This document shows positions 36,140 through 49,200 of a DNA stretch of 64,000 nucleotides, piece by piece (within the stretch, counting starts at the first letter, position 1; each line of letters begins with the position of its first letter). The position numbers and the translations under genes were made by a program. Below the pieces are notes generated by a model. The model was not told the DNA's origin. It made no database searches and worked only from the letters and a program-made list of their open reading frames with translations. The DNA comes from Heliocidaris tuberculata (Eukaryota; Echinodermata; Echinoidea; Camarodonta; Echinometridae): assembly GCA_025618425.1 (NCBI GenBank), contig CM046836.1, positions 24,559,030 to 24,623,029 on the forward strand. The letters are read 5' to 3'.

Positions 36140-36505
36140 TTACAATGTGAAGGCAAAGCACAAGGACAGAATGAGAATCATGACGTCAATCCGGATAAGT
36201 ACGCTTGTTGAAGCTCCCCCTGGTAAAACTACACCAGGCACGTGTGGAACTACCACATCCAGAAAGTTTGAGCATGGACCTTGGTCATAATCAATGGCCG
36301 TACTTCTGCGTTGTCTATCCGATCTGCTGCTATCAGCGTCAAAGTAGCTTGTGTCGTTGTGTCGTTGGTAGAAGCAGAAGGTGATCTCCACGTCCTTCAG
36401 AGTTCCACTGTTCTTGAGTCCCGGATACGGATGCACTCCTTCCACTTCGCTCAGACCAACTGTATCCCAGTGGAACACCTCTTTTGTCGAATCCATTCCG
36501 AAGAC
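36140..36505 (-). CDS. Apextrin-like gene, exon 10 (ApeC end, GPI-like tail, stop)
   Basis: 366 nt after CGCTTACAG, from V-F-G-M-D through F-x-W-D-T (ApeC end) to a basic R-S-D-R-Q-R-R region and a hydrophobic C-terminus, TAA at 36140. A small-residue G-G-A-S-T-S stretch before the hydrophobic run fits a GPI-attachment site. Confidence 0.85.
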   Translation of the reverse strand, partial: VFGMDSTKEVFHWDTVGLSEVEGVHPYPGLKNSGTLKDVEITFCFYQRHNDTSYFDADSSRSDRQRRSTAIDYDQGPCSNFLDVVVPHVPGVVLPGGASTSVLIRIDVMILILSLCFAFTL

Positions 36506-36835
36506 CTGTAAGCGAACATAAGCTCTATCAGAATCTATCATAGTTGAACCAGCGATCATAGATGAACTATGTCTTCAGGCTAGATTTCCTAACTGTGTTG
36601 ATTTTTTTTCAGCTATTACACATTCGCTGTAAGATTGGTTCAACATAAGTTGGTTGTTTGAGGGGGAGGGGGGGGGGGGAGGGGGCTCACATGTATTTTC
36701 ATAATATAGTGTAAACCTTTCCTTATCGTTATTATCTCACTACAAGAGTACTTTAACATCTTAAATCGTAACAAAGAAATGTCTAACTTGTAATGGATTT
36801 TATATCGTGCAGTAAACAGTCTCTTTACATGCATT

Positions 36836-36867
<32 letters not shown>

Positions 36868-37721
36868 AACTAGCTCTCCTCTTCTGTCACTCTCTCTCCT
36901 TCTTTCTCTCCCACTCTATCTAAGGCTTTTACCTGCTCTCTCTCTCTCTCTCTCTCTCTCTACTCATTCCATTTCTCTTTTTGCTTCCCTTCTCTCGACC
37001 TTTTCCTTTTCTCTTCCATTGTCATCTCCTTTCCCTTGTTCTTCCCTTTATCTTCCCTGTACCTCTTTCTAATTGCAATGTGATTCCTCATTTTTCTCTT
37101 TTTTCAGCCCGTATGTTTTGTTTCTTCGGGGTGTATTGTATTTCTATTTTTGGTAGTCTGATTATTACTCTGTTACATTTTTTTCTCTCCTTCTCCACTT
37201 TCCTTTTTTTCTTTTCTTTTCTTTCTTTCTTTCGCTATAAATTTGTACTTGAGTATTTATATAGCCAGTGGAGGCTAATATTCTGTCTATTTGAAATATG
37301 GATCAATAAATTATATCTGAATCTGAATCTGAATCTGTCTACACAACTGTAATTTAGCTGTCACACCTTGGTGAGCGTATGCCGACGTATGCAAAATTTG
37401 GCGAATACGCTGGCGTACGTCGAATAAGTTATGGGTAAGTTTTGTATAAGGATGAAGCTACATGTAGCTTCATGGTATAAGTTAAGAGCTCGCTGGTATA
37501 CGTCGTAATTCGGCGAGGTCGTCGAAAAATTTTGTACATGCACAAAAAATTTCGACGTATGCCAGCCTATGGCACATACGTCCCCCGTACGCGGGCCATA
37601 AGTTGTGGGTAAGTTATGCGATCAATGACTCACGTTCACACACGTTACTTGTAAGTAAATCATAAGTCAAGATACGTCGAGATAACGTCTAGCGTAACCA
37701 AAACTCATACGCATTGGTGTA

Positions 37722-37802
<81 letters not shown>

Positions 37803-40800
37803 GTAAGGAAATAACATATACAACAGCTTTGGCAACTCTCGTGGAAATAAATACAATGTGAAAGGAAATTATATATTTAGGCCCGGTGGGGTGAGGGTGT
37901 GTAAACCTGTATATGGTTTTTCTCTTTACATGTCCAAGATACAACTTTAGCATCACGCTTTGCATTTTTGTAGTATGAGTTGAATATTGCGCGAGCGAGC
38001 AAAAAATTATCCAAAATTTGTGAGGTCGCAATTACATTGTAATATAAAAACGGGGAAACGCACTTCTGATGGGGTTTCATTTGCAAAATTTCACGATGAA
38101 ATTTTATTTAATTAGCTATACTTTTAATAGGAGCAAGCGTAGCGAGCGAGCATTTGGGAATATTGGCTCTAAGTCACTTTGGATTAGGGGCACATGTTAT
38201 GGGAAAGGGAAACGTGGTACTTATCATGGGGAAAAGGACACTTATTAGAAAAATAAATGGATGTGTAGAAAAGGGTAGAAAAGACAATCATTAGAGGTGA
38301 AAAGGGGCATTTATAAGAACGGAAAAATGTTCTTATAAAGTAGAAAAATTAAATCAGTGCCTATATATTACAAAGAAAAAAAAACTGACTTGTTACATTA
38401 AAAGGGATAAAAGGGATTAAAAGGGATAAATGCTCTTGTTGAAATAGGATCATTTATCAAAGGTAAGGTGAGGGATGAGGTGTAATTAACAAAATGGGCA
38501 CTTATAAGTATATGAAACGGGAACTTATTGGAAAGAAAAATGGGGGTACTTATCTGAAGTTAAAGGAAAAAGTAGGGGCACTGTGCCCACAAGCAACCCC
38601 CGGAGCGGTGCTTCTGACCGGGTCTACATGTTATGATTATCATTTCATTATTCTTCTGTGTATAGTTGGGTGATGATGACACAGGTCATCATCCTCGATA
38701 AATATTGGGGGTGCTGTATTCCCTCTTTCCCCACCACATTCGACTCCTGTGAGTATATTTTCATTTCAATTTTGAAAATTGTTAGTATTACCAATAACAT
38801 GAGTGTGGCAAAATTGCATAAAAGGAAAGTTACCGACTGAACCCTCTAAATCGAGAATAATTACATGTACTTTTAATCTTAATTATTTTTCTGCATTGTA
38901 ATGCATATATGGCTTTGAAAAAAATCACCTCAAAATATATTGGGGATGGTAACACAGACCACTCCCCCCCCCCCCCCACTTCATTAAAAAAAATATGTAG
39001 CTCCATATCCCTCCCAGATCAACACCCATGTTTGTATAATGTGAAGTAGATGGTTTTCACTTTCTAGTAGTATGAAAATATATCGGGAAAATCAGAAGCA
39101 ACGACAGAATTGTAGATAAATATTAATAAATTCATATAAATCTACAATATTGTACATAAATAAATAATATCTATATTGAAATAAAGAATATATAATTTTG
39201 ATTGATATCAATAAATATAATATATCAATTATATGTATCTACAACATATAATAAAAATGTATATTTTCCACCATTTTGGGGTTTTTTTTTGGCGGGGGTG
39301 AAACCTGGGGGGGGGGGGGAATGTTTGTACACACCATTCCCCCCCCCCCCCCCCACCTGAAAAGTTGGGGGGATGCATACCCCCATCCCCCCCCTCCCCC
39401 CCCCCCCCCCCCCCCCCCCCCCCCGCTATCTACGCCCCTGCTTATACGTGCTTTGAACCTATATGTAACTTATATCGATCGTATCTCAAACGCATATTGA
39501 CGTATGTACGTATTTGACGTGTTCCGGACGAAGTAAATTTTGGGCGCATACATAGCGTATTCACAATGAGTTGGGCGTATACATGACGTATTAGTAACTT
39601 ATATAGAACGCCTCGATAACTTATAGATAACTTATACCAACGAATGCTTAGCGTGTTGCCGGCATTCACAACTTTCTCCCAACGATAGTCCAACTTATGC
39701 ATACCGCGCAGCAGCGTATCGCCGACGATCACGTGCCGTAGCCTATAAAAAGGCTGCCGCAAGACGATTAGAGAGACTTAATTTGTATTATTTCATATAA
39801 TTAAAGTGATTTGGTAACTTTGTAGAGGCTTGATAAAAACATGAGCTGCCTGGCCTTACATGCTATCAGTGTATGTAATATGGTGTAAAAATGAAGCCCA
39901 GGAAAAAAAAAGCACTTCAAAATCATCATGTGCTTCACAAATGTAAACATATGCAAGTGACCGGAAATGCCAGACTCATTTTCCCCCATAGACTCAGTGT
40001 TAGACTAAAGCGTATGGCCATACGCTTTCGTAAATGGGAGTATTCAGTCATAGAAATCTTAATAATAGCATTATATATTTGAAAACCTTTCTATGACTGG
40101 CTATCTATTTAACCTTCTGAACATCATTATACAAGACAGATATCAAAATTCAACAATTTATTAAATCAACCCTCCACAAAGATACCGAATGTCTGTGAAA
40201 GAAAAATAACGAAAAATATTGTTGGTAATAATAGTCAAAATTGACTGATTGCCATTTAACACGAATCAACAACAGCAACAACGATTCAAATCATAACCGC
40301 ACTAGACATCGCAGTATCAACATCACTGTATTGACATCACCGTCATGCCGAAGAAAACTTCGAAGTACGCTGCCAATACGCCATTACACGGTAGCTGTAA
40401 GTTAGAAACACGTTGAGTAAGTTTTGTGGTCGTCCGGAACACGTCAAATAAGTCTACATAATACGTCAATATGCGTTGGAGATAAGTTCGGTATACGTTA
40501 CACATAGGTTCAAAGCACGTTACTCATAGGTTAGAAATTTGGGTACGCTAGACATTATCTCGACGTATTTCGACTTATGAGTAATTTACAAGTAACGCAT
40601 GTGGACGTGTGTCAACGATCGCATAACTTACCTACAACTTATGGCCCGCGTATGCGCGACGTATGAGCCAAACGTTGGCATACGTCGAAATTATTTGGGC
40701 ATGCACAAAAATTACCCATAACTTATTCGACGGACGCCGCAAACGTATTCGCCAAATGTTTCATACGTCGGCATACGCTGGCTAAATCGCCAACGGTCGC

Positions 40801-43211
40801 CAATTGCCAACGCTATGCAAAAGTTAGACTATCGTTAGGCGTAAGTTGTGAACGCCGGCAACACGCTACGCATTCGTTTGTATATGTTATCGAAACGTTC
40901 TATATAAGTTACTAATACGTTATGTATACGTCCAAAATTTAAAAAAAAAACATCGATAGTTCAGCGAATGCCAGCGTTTTGGAGAAATTTCGATACGTCG
41001 GGCATACGCTGGCTAAATCGTCAATATGTGACAGCGCCATAAGTGATTTTTACACGAGGCACATCATACTTTTTGACAGTTTCCTGATGGTGTCATCAGA
41101 AAGAAGTCGTGATCAACTGGGAGAATGACTGCTTTATTTGACTCAGCATCTTCTCGGCAACAAAAGTACATCTTGGTGTTTCCGTCATACTCTCCGTCAG
41201 GAAGTATGCCCTCATGATCATTGTCATTCCCCGAGTCAAGCTCGTTCCAAAAGATGGAACCGTTCCGAAATCCTGGACAAGAAATGAGTCAGATACCAAA
41301 GTATTGGCCAACTGAAGTAAAATTACAAGTTGTTTATACTATAGTAAAATTATGTGGGTACGATGACTCTGGGTTATTGGCCTATCCAGAACTTCCGTTT
41401 GTGGTAACTTTCTTTCGACTTCCATTAACGCTGTTCATTTCCTTACCTATTTTTGCCTGGTAGATTACCTTTACACATACTTCTACCCCCCGCCCCGGAA
41501 AATCATAGTGAATCCGCAACTCTTTTCTAAAATATAAGGCTTATTACCTTTCGGACAGGTTTTGTCATATCGAAAAATACAGTAGGTCCCAGAATCCCAA
41601 TCTCGTTGATAGTCCGCCGACTGTGCTGTAGTCTTGGTGCAAAACTTCATTTTCATTCTGCTCGGCTCTTTAATTGGTAAGTCCAGATGAATGTCGTCTG
41701 GTTCCCATCTGTTCTCCTGATTGTCGTATCGGGTATCAGAAATTCGAGATCCTTGGGCCCACGATACGTCCCCTTCCGGGCAGCCGTTTACAGACTTAGG
41801 CAGTGTGTACCTACCATCAGGCCAGGTAAGCGGTAACCTGAAAACTGTGGGATCTGACAGAGAAATTGCGACATTATTAGTGACAAGTATTAAGGGCATG
41901 AACGCAGTGTTAAGAGTAAAACTGCAAAATTTTATAATATAGCTCGGGGGGAGGGGGATAAATGTGATTTTTACAAGGCGCGTCATAATGCAAAAAAACT
42001 TTACTCAGGCGATTTAAACTCGAAATTTAAAAAATGCAAAATTATCACTTGATGATCAAAGGTGGTCAGCTTATTATAACAATGAAACAGCTAGCAGGTG
42101 GGGCATGTCCCCTCTGTTTTAACCAAATTCCATAAGCTTGGTGCAAAGGAGACACCCCCCCCCCCTTCTTGTGAAAAGATTCTCGACTAACCGCTCTAAA
42201 ATAGTATAAAATGATGCACCGTATCCTTAACAGTAAATTTAATTTTTAAAAAAAGAAATATTGAAACATGATACGTAATAACATATTTTCGATAACAAAA
42301 TCAACAGACGAAATAAAACTGAGTAATCTACCTTTTTTTTTTAATCATCCTTAGACGATGCAGTTATCAGGTAGTACCTAATGAAATCAAAACTATTTAA
42401 CGAGCAATGCTTTTCCAAGTATCGTCGAGGTGTTTTTTCACTAGGCCTAAGAGTGCGTTTATAGCTCACTGCGAAGCCAGAAACACGGTTATGAAAAAAA
42501 GTTTTGAAACGCTGTTTCACCGTATCCTGTTCATAGTTGTTTTTCCCCAAGGAAATTCAGGTTCTGCCATTGGTTTGCACATCACACTTAGTGATTTCCA
42601 AACTGTGTTTTTGAAACCGTGTTTCTGCGAGAGAAAACATAATCCGGACACAACCGTGTTTTTATCAAAATGTTGATTCTGTCCTGAAAAGGAGAGCTCT
42701 AAAGGCACCCTAAGTCTCCCAAAGTGCAGTGCATATAATAATGGTTTATTTTGAGTTCACATAATCTTTGTACAAATATAAAATAACATCATGAACTTGT
42801 CTGTTCGGTTATACCCATAGGTTATACTCTAGTCGCACCAAAAAGACCTACCCCAGACCGACAACAGACCGAACAAAATATTACATTAGCCCGAATGGCC
42901 AGGAAACGGTCGGTTTGGAATCGGCGTAGAGAAGATTTGGCAGTGTGTATTAAACTCACCATCGCTCCTCGGTATTCCTAAATAGTGTGGATAACTGTCC
43001 AGTGCCTGTCTCATGTTCTGCACCAATGTCTCTGTTTGATTACAAGGTGAGTCTTCAGCTATCTCATCCATTCCCTTCAAACTGTACGTTATTGGTTCTG
43101 TTAAGAGAAATAATAATGATAATAATAATAATCATCATAATTATTATAATAATAATAATAATTATAATAATGATAATAGTAATAATAATAATAATTGCAA
43201 CAATAATAATG

Positions 43212-43298
<87 letters not shown>

Positions 43299-46200
43299 GG
43301 CATTTGTATAGCGCTGTCTGTCTTGAAGTTCTCTTACGAAGCGCGAAAAAATGAATAGAGGAGACATGGGAGTCCGGATGAGTGCAATATTCTTTTCAAA
43401 TTGAATTTGAAACTTTCTAAGGATGTTGTAGATCTCAACTCCATTGGTAATTTATTCCATGGAAAAGGTGCCGCAGCCGAGAAAGCCCTTTCGCCGCAGG
43501 CTACTCTAGTTCATAGAACCTCACAGAGATTTTAGGTACGTTCATACGGCACTTGTGGTTTCGAAACTTTAATTCAACGAAACAACGACTCACGAACCAC
43601 AACGAGGGTTCACATGGGCCCGAAACAACGATGCTCGTTGTTCTGAAACTACAAGCCGAGCGATTGTCGTTGTTAACACCGAAAGTAGATACCGATTGTG
43701 TGTACAGTACACATATAATTCCTATGTTCATAATTCATGCGAAGGGTATGACCGGGAGGTTTAACATGAACAGAGAGGTCATCGTTAACTACAAGCTTAC
43801 GAAACTTAAAGTTTATTTTTTGTTCACATGGTCCGAAACTGCGACGGAGGAGCACCCACTACTCTTGGTTTCGACGTTAACCACGAGCTCGCTACGTGGT
43901 TCTAGAACTACAAGTAAACTTAAAGTTTCGAAACTACGAGTCCGTTCATACGGTCTGAAACGACAAGATAACTACAAGTTAGCTTAAAGTTTTGAAACTA
44001 CAAGCTACAATCTAGCTCCAATCGTGAGAACCTGAATATTGATGTGTGCAGAGGCACAACTGGATCTTGTAGGTAGATTGGTGCCAATCCGTTTACAAAC
44101 CTTCCATGTTACGAGAAGGATTTTACATTCTAGGCGCTTGCGAATAAACAGACAGTGCAGCTTCTGGAGAACAGGAGAAATAATTATGTTTAAATTTGGA
44201 TATCCCTGCTAAAACCCTGCCAGCTACATTCACAGTATGTTGAAGAAAGCAAATTGATATAACTTTGAAAAGCATGTTTTATAGGTAGGTAGCTCTAGAC
44301 CACTTTCATGGTACATTTATCTTAATTTTCCAAAAACGATAAGGGGGTGTTTCATCAAACCTTAAATCGATCAAATTGAACCGATTGATTTTGAGATCGA
44401 AAATCGATTTTAGTTGATGAAGCTCCCTCCAGGTCCAGTGAATCATATTGTTAAAACATCATATGTTGCTCTTACCATTATTTTCCTCAGACCCTCTAAG
44501 AGAAATTCTTCGCGATTCCATAGCCGCCCCCTTGAAATCTTCAAACTTTAGGTCATGTGATACTGGAAATACAATAGAAGCACTGAATCCTTCGACCCCT
44601 CCGCCAATGGACAAACTTCCTGATATCTGCAGAGAGAAGTATCTTTTTAGATTAACATGAACAGACATATCAACTTTTCGATTTTACACCCACAGGAGAA
44701 TTTCTTAGATTACAGAAGATAGATTTGTAACCAACGCTGATTTTTTTTTCTTCTTCTTCTTCATCTTCTTTCTTTTTATAATCGGACATAAATTTCAGCA
44801 GAAAATATAGTTTCGGGGCTTGTCGGTTGGAAAGATGTCATCTGAATTGAGCAAACCAAAAATAAATTGTTACCTTTCTTGCTTCCGTTACCATGACTTG
44901 AGACAGCTTGTATTGAATGGAAATGCGTTCACTTTGCCCAAACGTGGCTCCCATAACGACGTGCTGTTAATCGAAATTATAACAGTAAACAGTGTTGGTG
45001 AAAACGGGGTAGGCTACTCACCGAATTTTAAGACTACTTCGCACGATAATCTATATATAATTGTATTACATGAGTTCCGTAGAAAAAATATTTGAGGAAA
45101 TCCCATGAAAACAAATCAAACTGCGTATTACTGTATAAAGATCGACCCCCCCCCCCATCTCTCTCTCTCTCTCTCTTTCTCTCTTTCTCTCTCTCTCTTC
45201 TTTCTTCAAGTCACGAAGGATAGATCCATCCCAAAAGTACAAGCTATGATATAGCGTGCTGTGTTCTTAAGTGTCTACATTGGTATTAACCACTAGTATA
45301 GTGTTAAAGTTGTCCAGGGTGTGAAGCTAGTAATCATAGGAATTTCATTCCATGTTTCCTTCAGCAAATACTTACCGTACCCCACAGGTCCAAAAATTCA
45401 TGATATTCCTCTTCATTTCCAAGATATTCTGTCGGTAGTGAACATAGTCTGGTAGTAAACTCAGGCCTCAGAATGTAACCCGGTTGAATTCGACCTTGCC
45501 CATATGTTTTCAAATTCCTCAACGTCACAGAGAGGTATTGTTCTGTCTCAAACCTACTGGAAAACTCCTTAAATCCTTTAGTTGTGAGGGAAATAATATT
45601 TAAGAGAAGAAGTGATGTACACAGGGGATCAGGAGTTGGTCTAGCGGTAACGTCTACGGGCAGCTCTTTGTATTCGCCTAAAAACTGACTCTGATCGGAC
45701 CCAGGTTCGAATCTCAGTCACGTCTTTCAGATGGTGACGTTAAAGGTCGGTCCCAGACGTAAATAATCATATTTGATTGATACACGTCTGTCAAAACCCA
45801 ATTACACACACATACACACACACACCCACACACACCATTAGAACACATTGGGCATGTTGGGGTGGTGCTGAATAATGTGATTGTTACTACAGTGAAGTGA
45901 TGAGCCATTTACATATTACACAGTGGTGCAGCATAAGTTCATCGATTGAGGGGACACTGGCATTATTGGGGGTATTACTACCTGGATGGAAAGCAAATTA
46001 ACAAAGCCACCGACAAGGGAGAGGAATGGGTTTAATTCCTTTAATCTTCTAAACACCCCCCCCCCCCCAATTCCTTTCTAGACTCTCTTTTTATCTCCTT
46101 TTTGGTTTTTGTTGTTTTGTTTAGTTTGTTTTGTTTTGTTGGGTTTTTGTATTTGCAATTCCATTTCATTCATTGTTCTGTGCTCTTAATGAGCATACTG

Positions 46201-49200
46201 CTCCTTAAAATGAATGCATGCTTTGCTTTTTTTTCATATATTTTTCCGACCCGGGACCAACAACCTACGCTGCACACACCACGCCATCGCTTTTTCCTAT
46301 CCATCCCCACCTCACCTTGTACATGTTGTAAGTTGTAAGCCAACAACCAGGACAGAAAGTAAAATAGAGTACAATAAGGTGCTGGGTGCTGAGTGCAATA
46401 GAACGTGTTTATCATAATGAAACAAACAGGTGACTGCCAAATTAGACTTTCAGCACAATGAATGTAGCAGGCTCGGATTTCGGTCCATAAGTAAGAAAAG
46501 AGGTGAGAACAACTTGTTACTTAATGGACCATGCACTGGAAAAAAAATTCTAATTGTTAATCACTATACATGTACATGAGAGTAGGTATATGAACCTCGA
46601 TGATCTGGGTAAGATTTTTCTTAAAGCAACTTACCGGCACTTGCACCAAACTTGAAGCCATTAAACGGGACTGGAAGTCCAACTGTAATAAAAAAAATAA
46701 TAATATAATTATGTATGTATATATGTAGTGCGTCCCCCAAAAAGTAAACAGTTGGAAAAAGTCTCCCCTAAAAAAATTTCTGAATATTTTCAATAAATTT
46801 TAAATCTTGTAGATAGCTTAGACTCGCTCCTATACCGTAACACCAAAAAATCCGACTAGTTATTACGCTTGAGTGATCTCAAAGCACTTTTGTGAAAGGG
46901 TACACAATTCAGACTTGACAAGAATTGGTATTTGTTCTGACTGGTATCAACAAAGTTGAGAACCGTTTCAAATTACTAGTTGGAAAAAAGGCTCCCCAAT
47001 TAAATATTTCAAAATATTTTCAGGAAAATTTCATACCTGTGGTTGGCTTATGATCTCTTCTATCAAATGACACTAAAATATCTCACAATATTTTACGCAT
47101 GAGTGAGCGTAAGCCACTATTGTGAAATGGTGCAAAATCCATTCTTGACAAATGTTTGTTGTTGTTCTGGCTGGTATGAGCCAAGTTGAGAGTCATGAAA
47201 AGACTTCGAAATTTTATATTCTGATCATGGAAAGACCATTTATGAAAGAACAGAATTTGTTCAATGTATTTCCTGATATATCCCATCAAAACTTTATGGT
47301 TGAGTGATCACTCAAGCATAAAATGTTGATGGGATGTGTAAGGATATACAAAATTCTTGTACGTATTTAATTCTTTGGGGCATGCATCATACAAGCATTG
47401 CTTTCTTAGCATGCCCCCTCCATTTCATTGTATATGTTAGGTCAATAATGATCCGTTTGTGTAAATTATTTTTTGTACTCTTCTTAGTACCCTTTATCTT
47501 TGTATGTTAGTTTGATATACTAAACTTATTACATTGTTTTATGTTAAATCATTTGATCGATATGTATCATGTATAATTATTTTGAAAGGGAAAATAAATC
47601 AAATCAAATACATAGAACATAGCCTGTTATTTCATAAATTGTCTTTTATTTATCAGAATATGGAAATTTATAAACCTTTACATGACTCTCAGCTCGGCTG
47701 ATACAGCCAGAGCCAATATCAATTCTTGTCAAGACTGGATTTTGCACCCTTTCACATAATTGGCTCACTCAAGCGTAAAATATTGTGAGATATTTTGGTG
47801 TCATTGGATAGAAGAGACCCTAAGCTATCCACAGGTATAAAAATTTCATAAAAATATTTTGAAACATTTCTTTGGGGAGAATTTTTCCAACTGTAAACTT
47901 TTTTCTGGGACGCACTGTATTTAGCAACACCGGCACCGGGAACATTCTCTTTCAATAAAATATATAGGCCTATTTACACCTAAGCAAATTATTCTCTCTC
48001 CCTATCTCATCTGTATAAGTACTCCGGGATAATCTGCCCCTGGCTTTTGGCTATATAGGCACACATGTTGTCGTATCTGGTTTACTGAAACTTAAAATTA
48101 GGTAATTTATGTGGACAATATAGATTATAATCTCAAGTTTCTAAACATGATAATGGATCACAAATACCCGTTTAACTTACAACTGTAATAGATCGACATT
48201 TTAAACATGTAATATCAAAAACGTATCCGGACACTTGAAGCTAGGAAATGACAGTGGGTATAGACGTCATAATCTATACCTATATAGTGCTTCAGACAGT
48301 TGTCCGGGGATGGGAGTCCATGGGACATAGTCCTAGAACCGTAGAATAATAGGGTCAACTAACATACCTTCGAAGGTAGTGAGTAAGGACAACTCCTTTT
48401 CGTGACTTCGGCTTCCATAGACAGCATATGCTTTACAGGTGCCTGCTGTGATACTGCGTGGGAGATACAGAACATCATCTGGAACCAAGTATTCATTTTC
48501 CCTTGTGCACTTTTCGTAGGAGTTGTCAATGATACGTACTAAGTTGAAACCAGGGTCTGGACCGCTGTCCACATCCGAAGTAATACTTGGCTTGCCGTCG
48601 GGATTACCCTTGATTATATTGTAGCCGAGCCCGAGGAAGCCCGCATTTGGGAGAGGCCGAGATTCGGAGCAATTAGCAGATGCAGATCCATAGGTGTAGT
48701 TTGTGATGATCATCAGCACAAAGAAGACAACTTTCCTCAGTTTAATTTTGCGATTTCTAGTTTGAAAGACATAATGATAAGATTTCCATCCTAATCCGAA
48801 TGAGGTCTCGTTTTGACTTAATGGTTAATTTGTTCTTAGCCAGTATACATAAGAACATTTTAATCGATGAATCCGGTATGACTGATTTTAGACACTCTGA
48901 AGTGGCATTGTCAGAAACCCAATTGCCCAAAAGAAGTGGATGGCTATTACATTTGGTTCATAAATGATTTTGACAAGATAGGTGATAAGTGATTCGGAGT
49001 CACGTTTTACTTTTTTGGAAAAAAAATGAACATCGTCAGAAAGCTCATATTCCATCTATCATATGACGTCATAATCATGAGGGAAAAGATCGCACATGAC
49101 TGAGCAGGCACAATTTGAAATTGTTATTGCACTTTGACAAGTGAGGCAGTTACGCACATTGTACAATGAAATTAGGACACAGTTATTGGTGTGCGGGTCT

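Larger units (their letters stand above)
37363..41036. mobile_element. Large foldback element in the last intron of the apextrin-like gene, with insertion
   Basis: The left end gtcacaccttggtgagcgta pairs with the right end near 41000-41030 (cgctggctaaatcgtcaatatgtgac). The block at 37400-37705 is an inverted copy of 40530-40760, and 39440-39540 is an inverted copy of 40425-40525. Words such as gacgtatg, acttatg and tacgtcg are iterated throughout. A TA run plus about 1.6 kb of other DNA (37722-39437) splits the left arm. Confidence 0.65.

Noticed and set aside
39276..39500. Proline- and glycine-rich open frame
   Set aside because: It is produced by poly-C and poly-G runs.
43064..43367. Open frames reading long runs of Ile, Tyr or Asn on both strands
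   Set aside because: They are the translation of the (TAA)n microsatellite.
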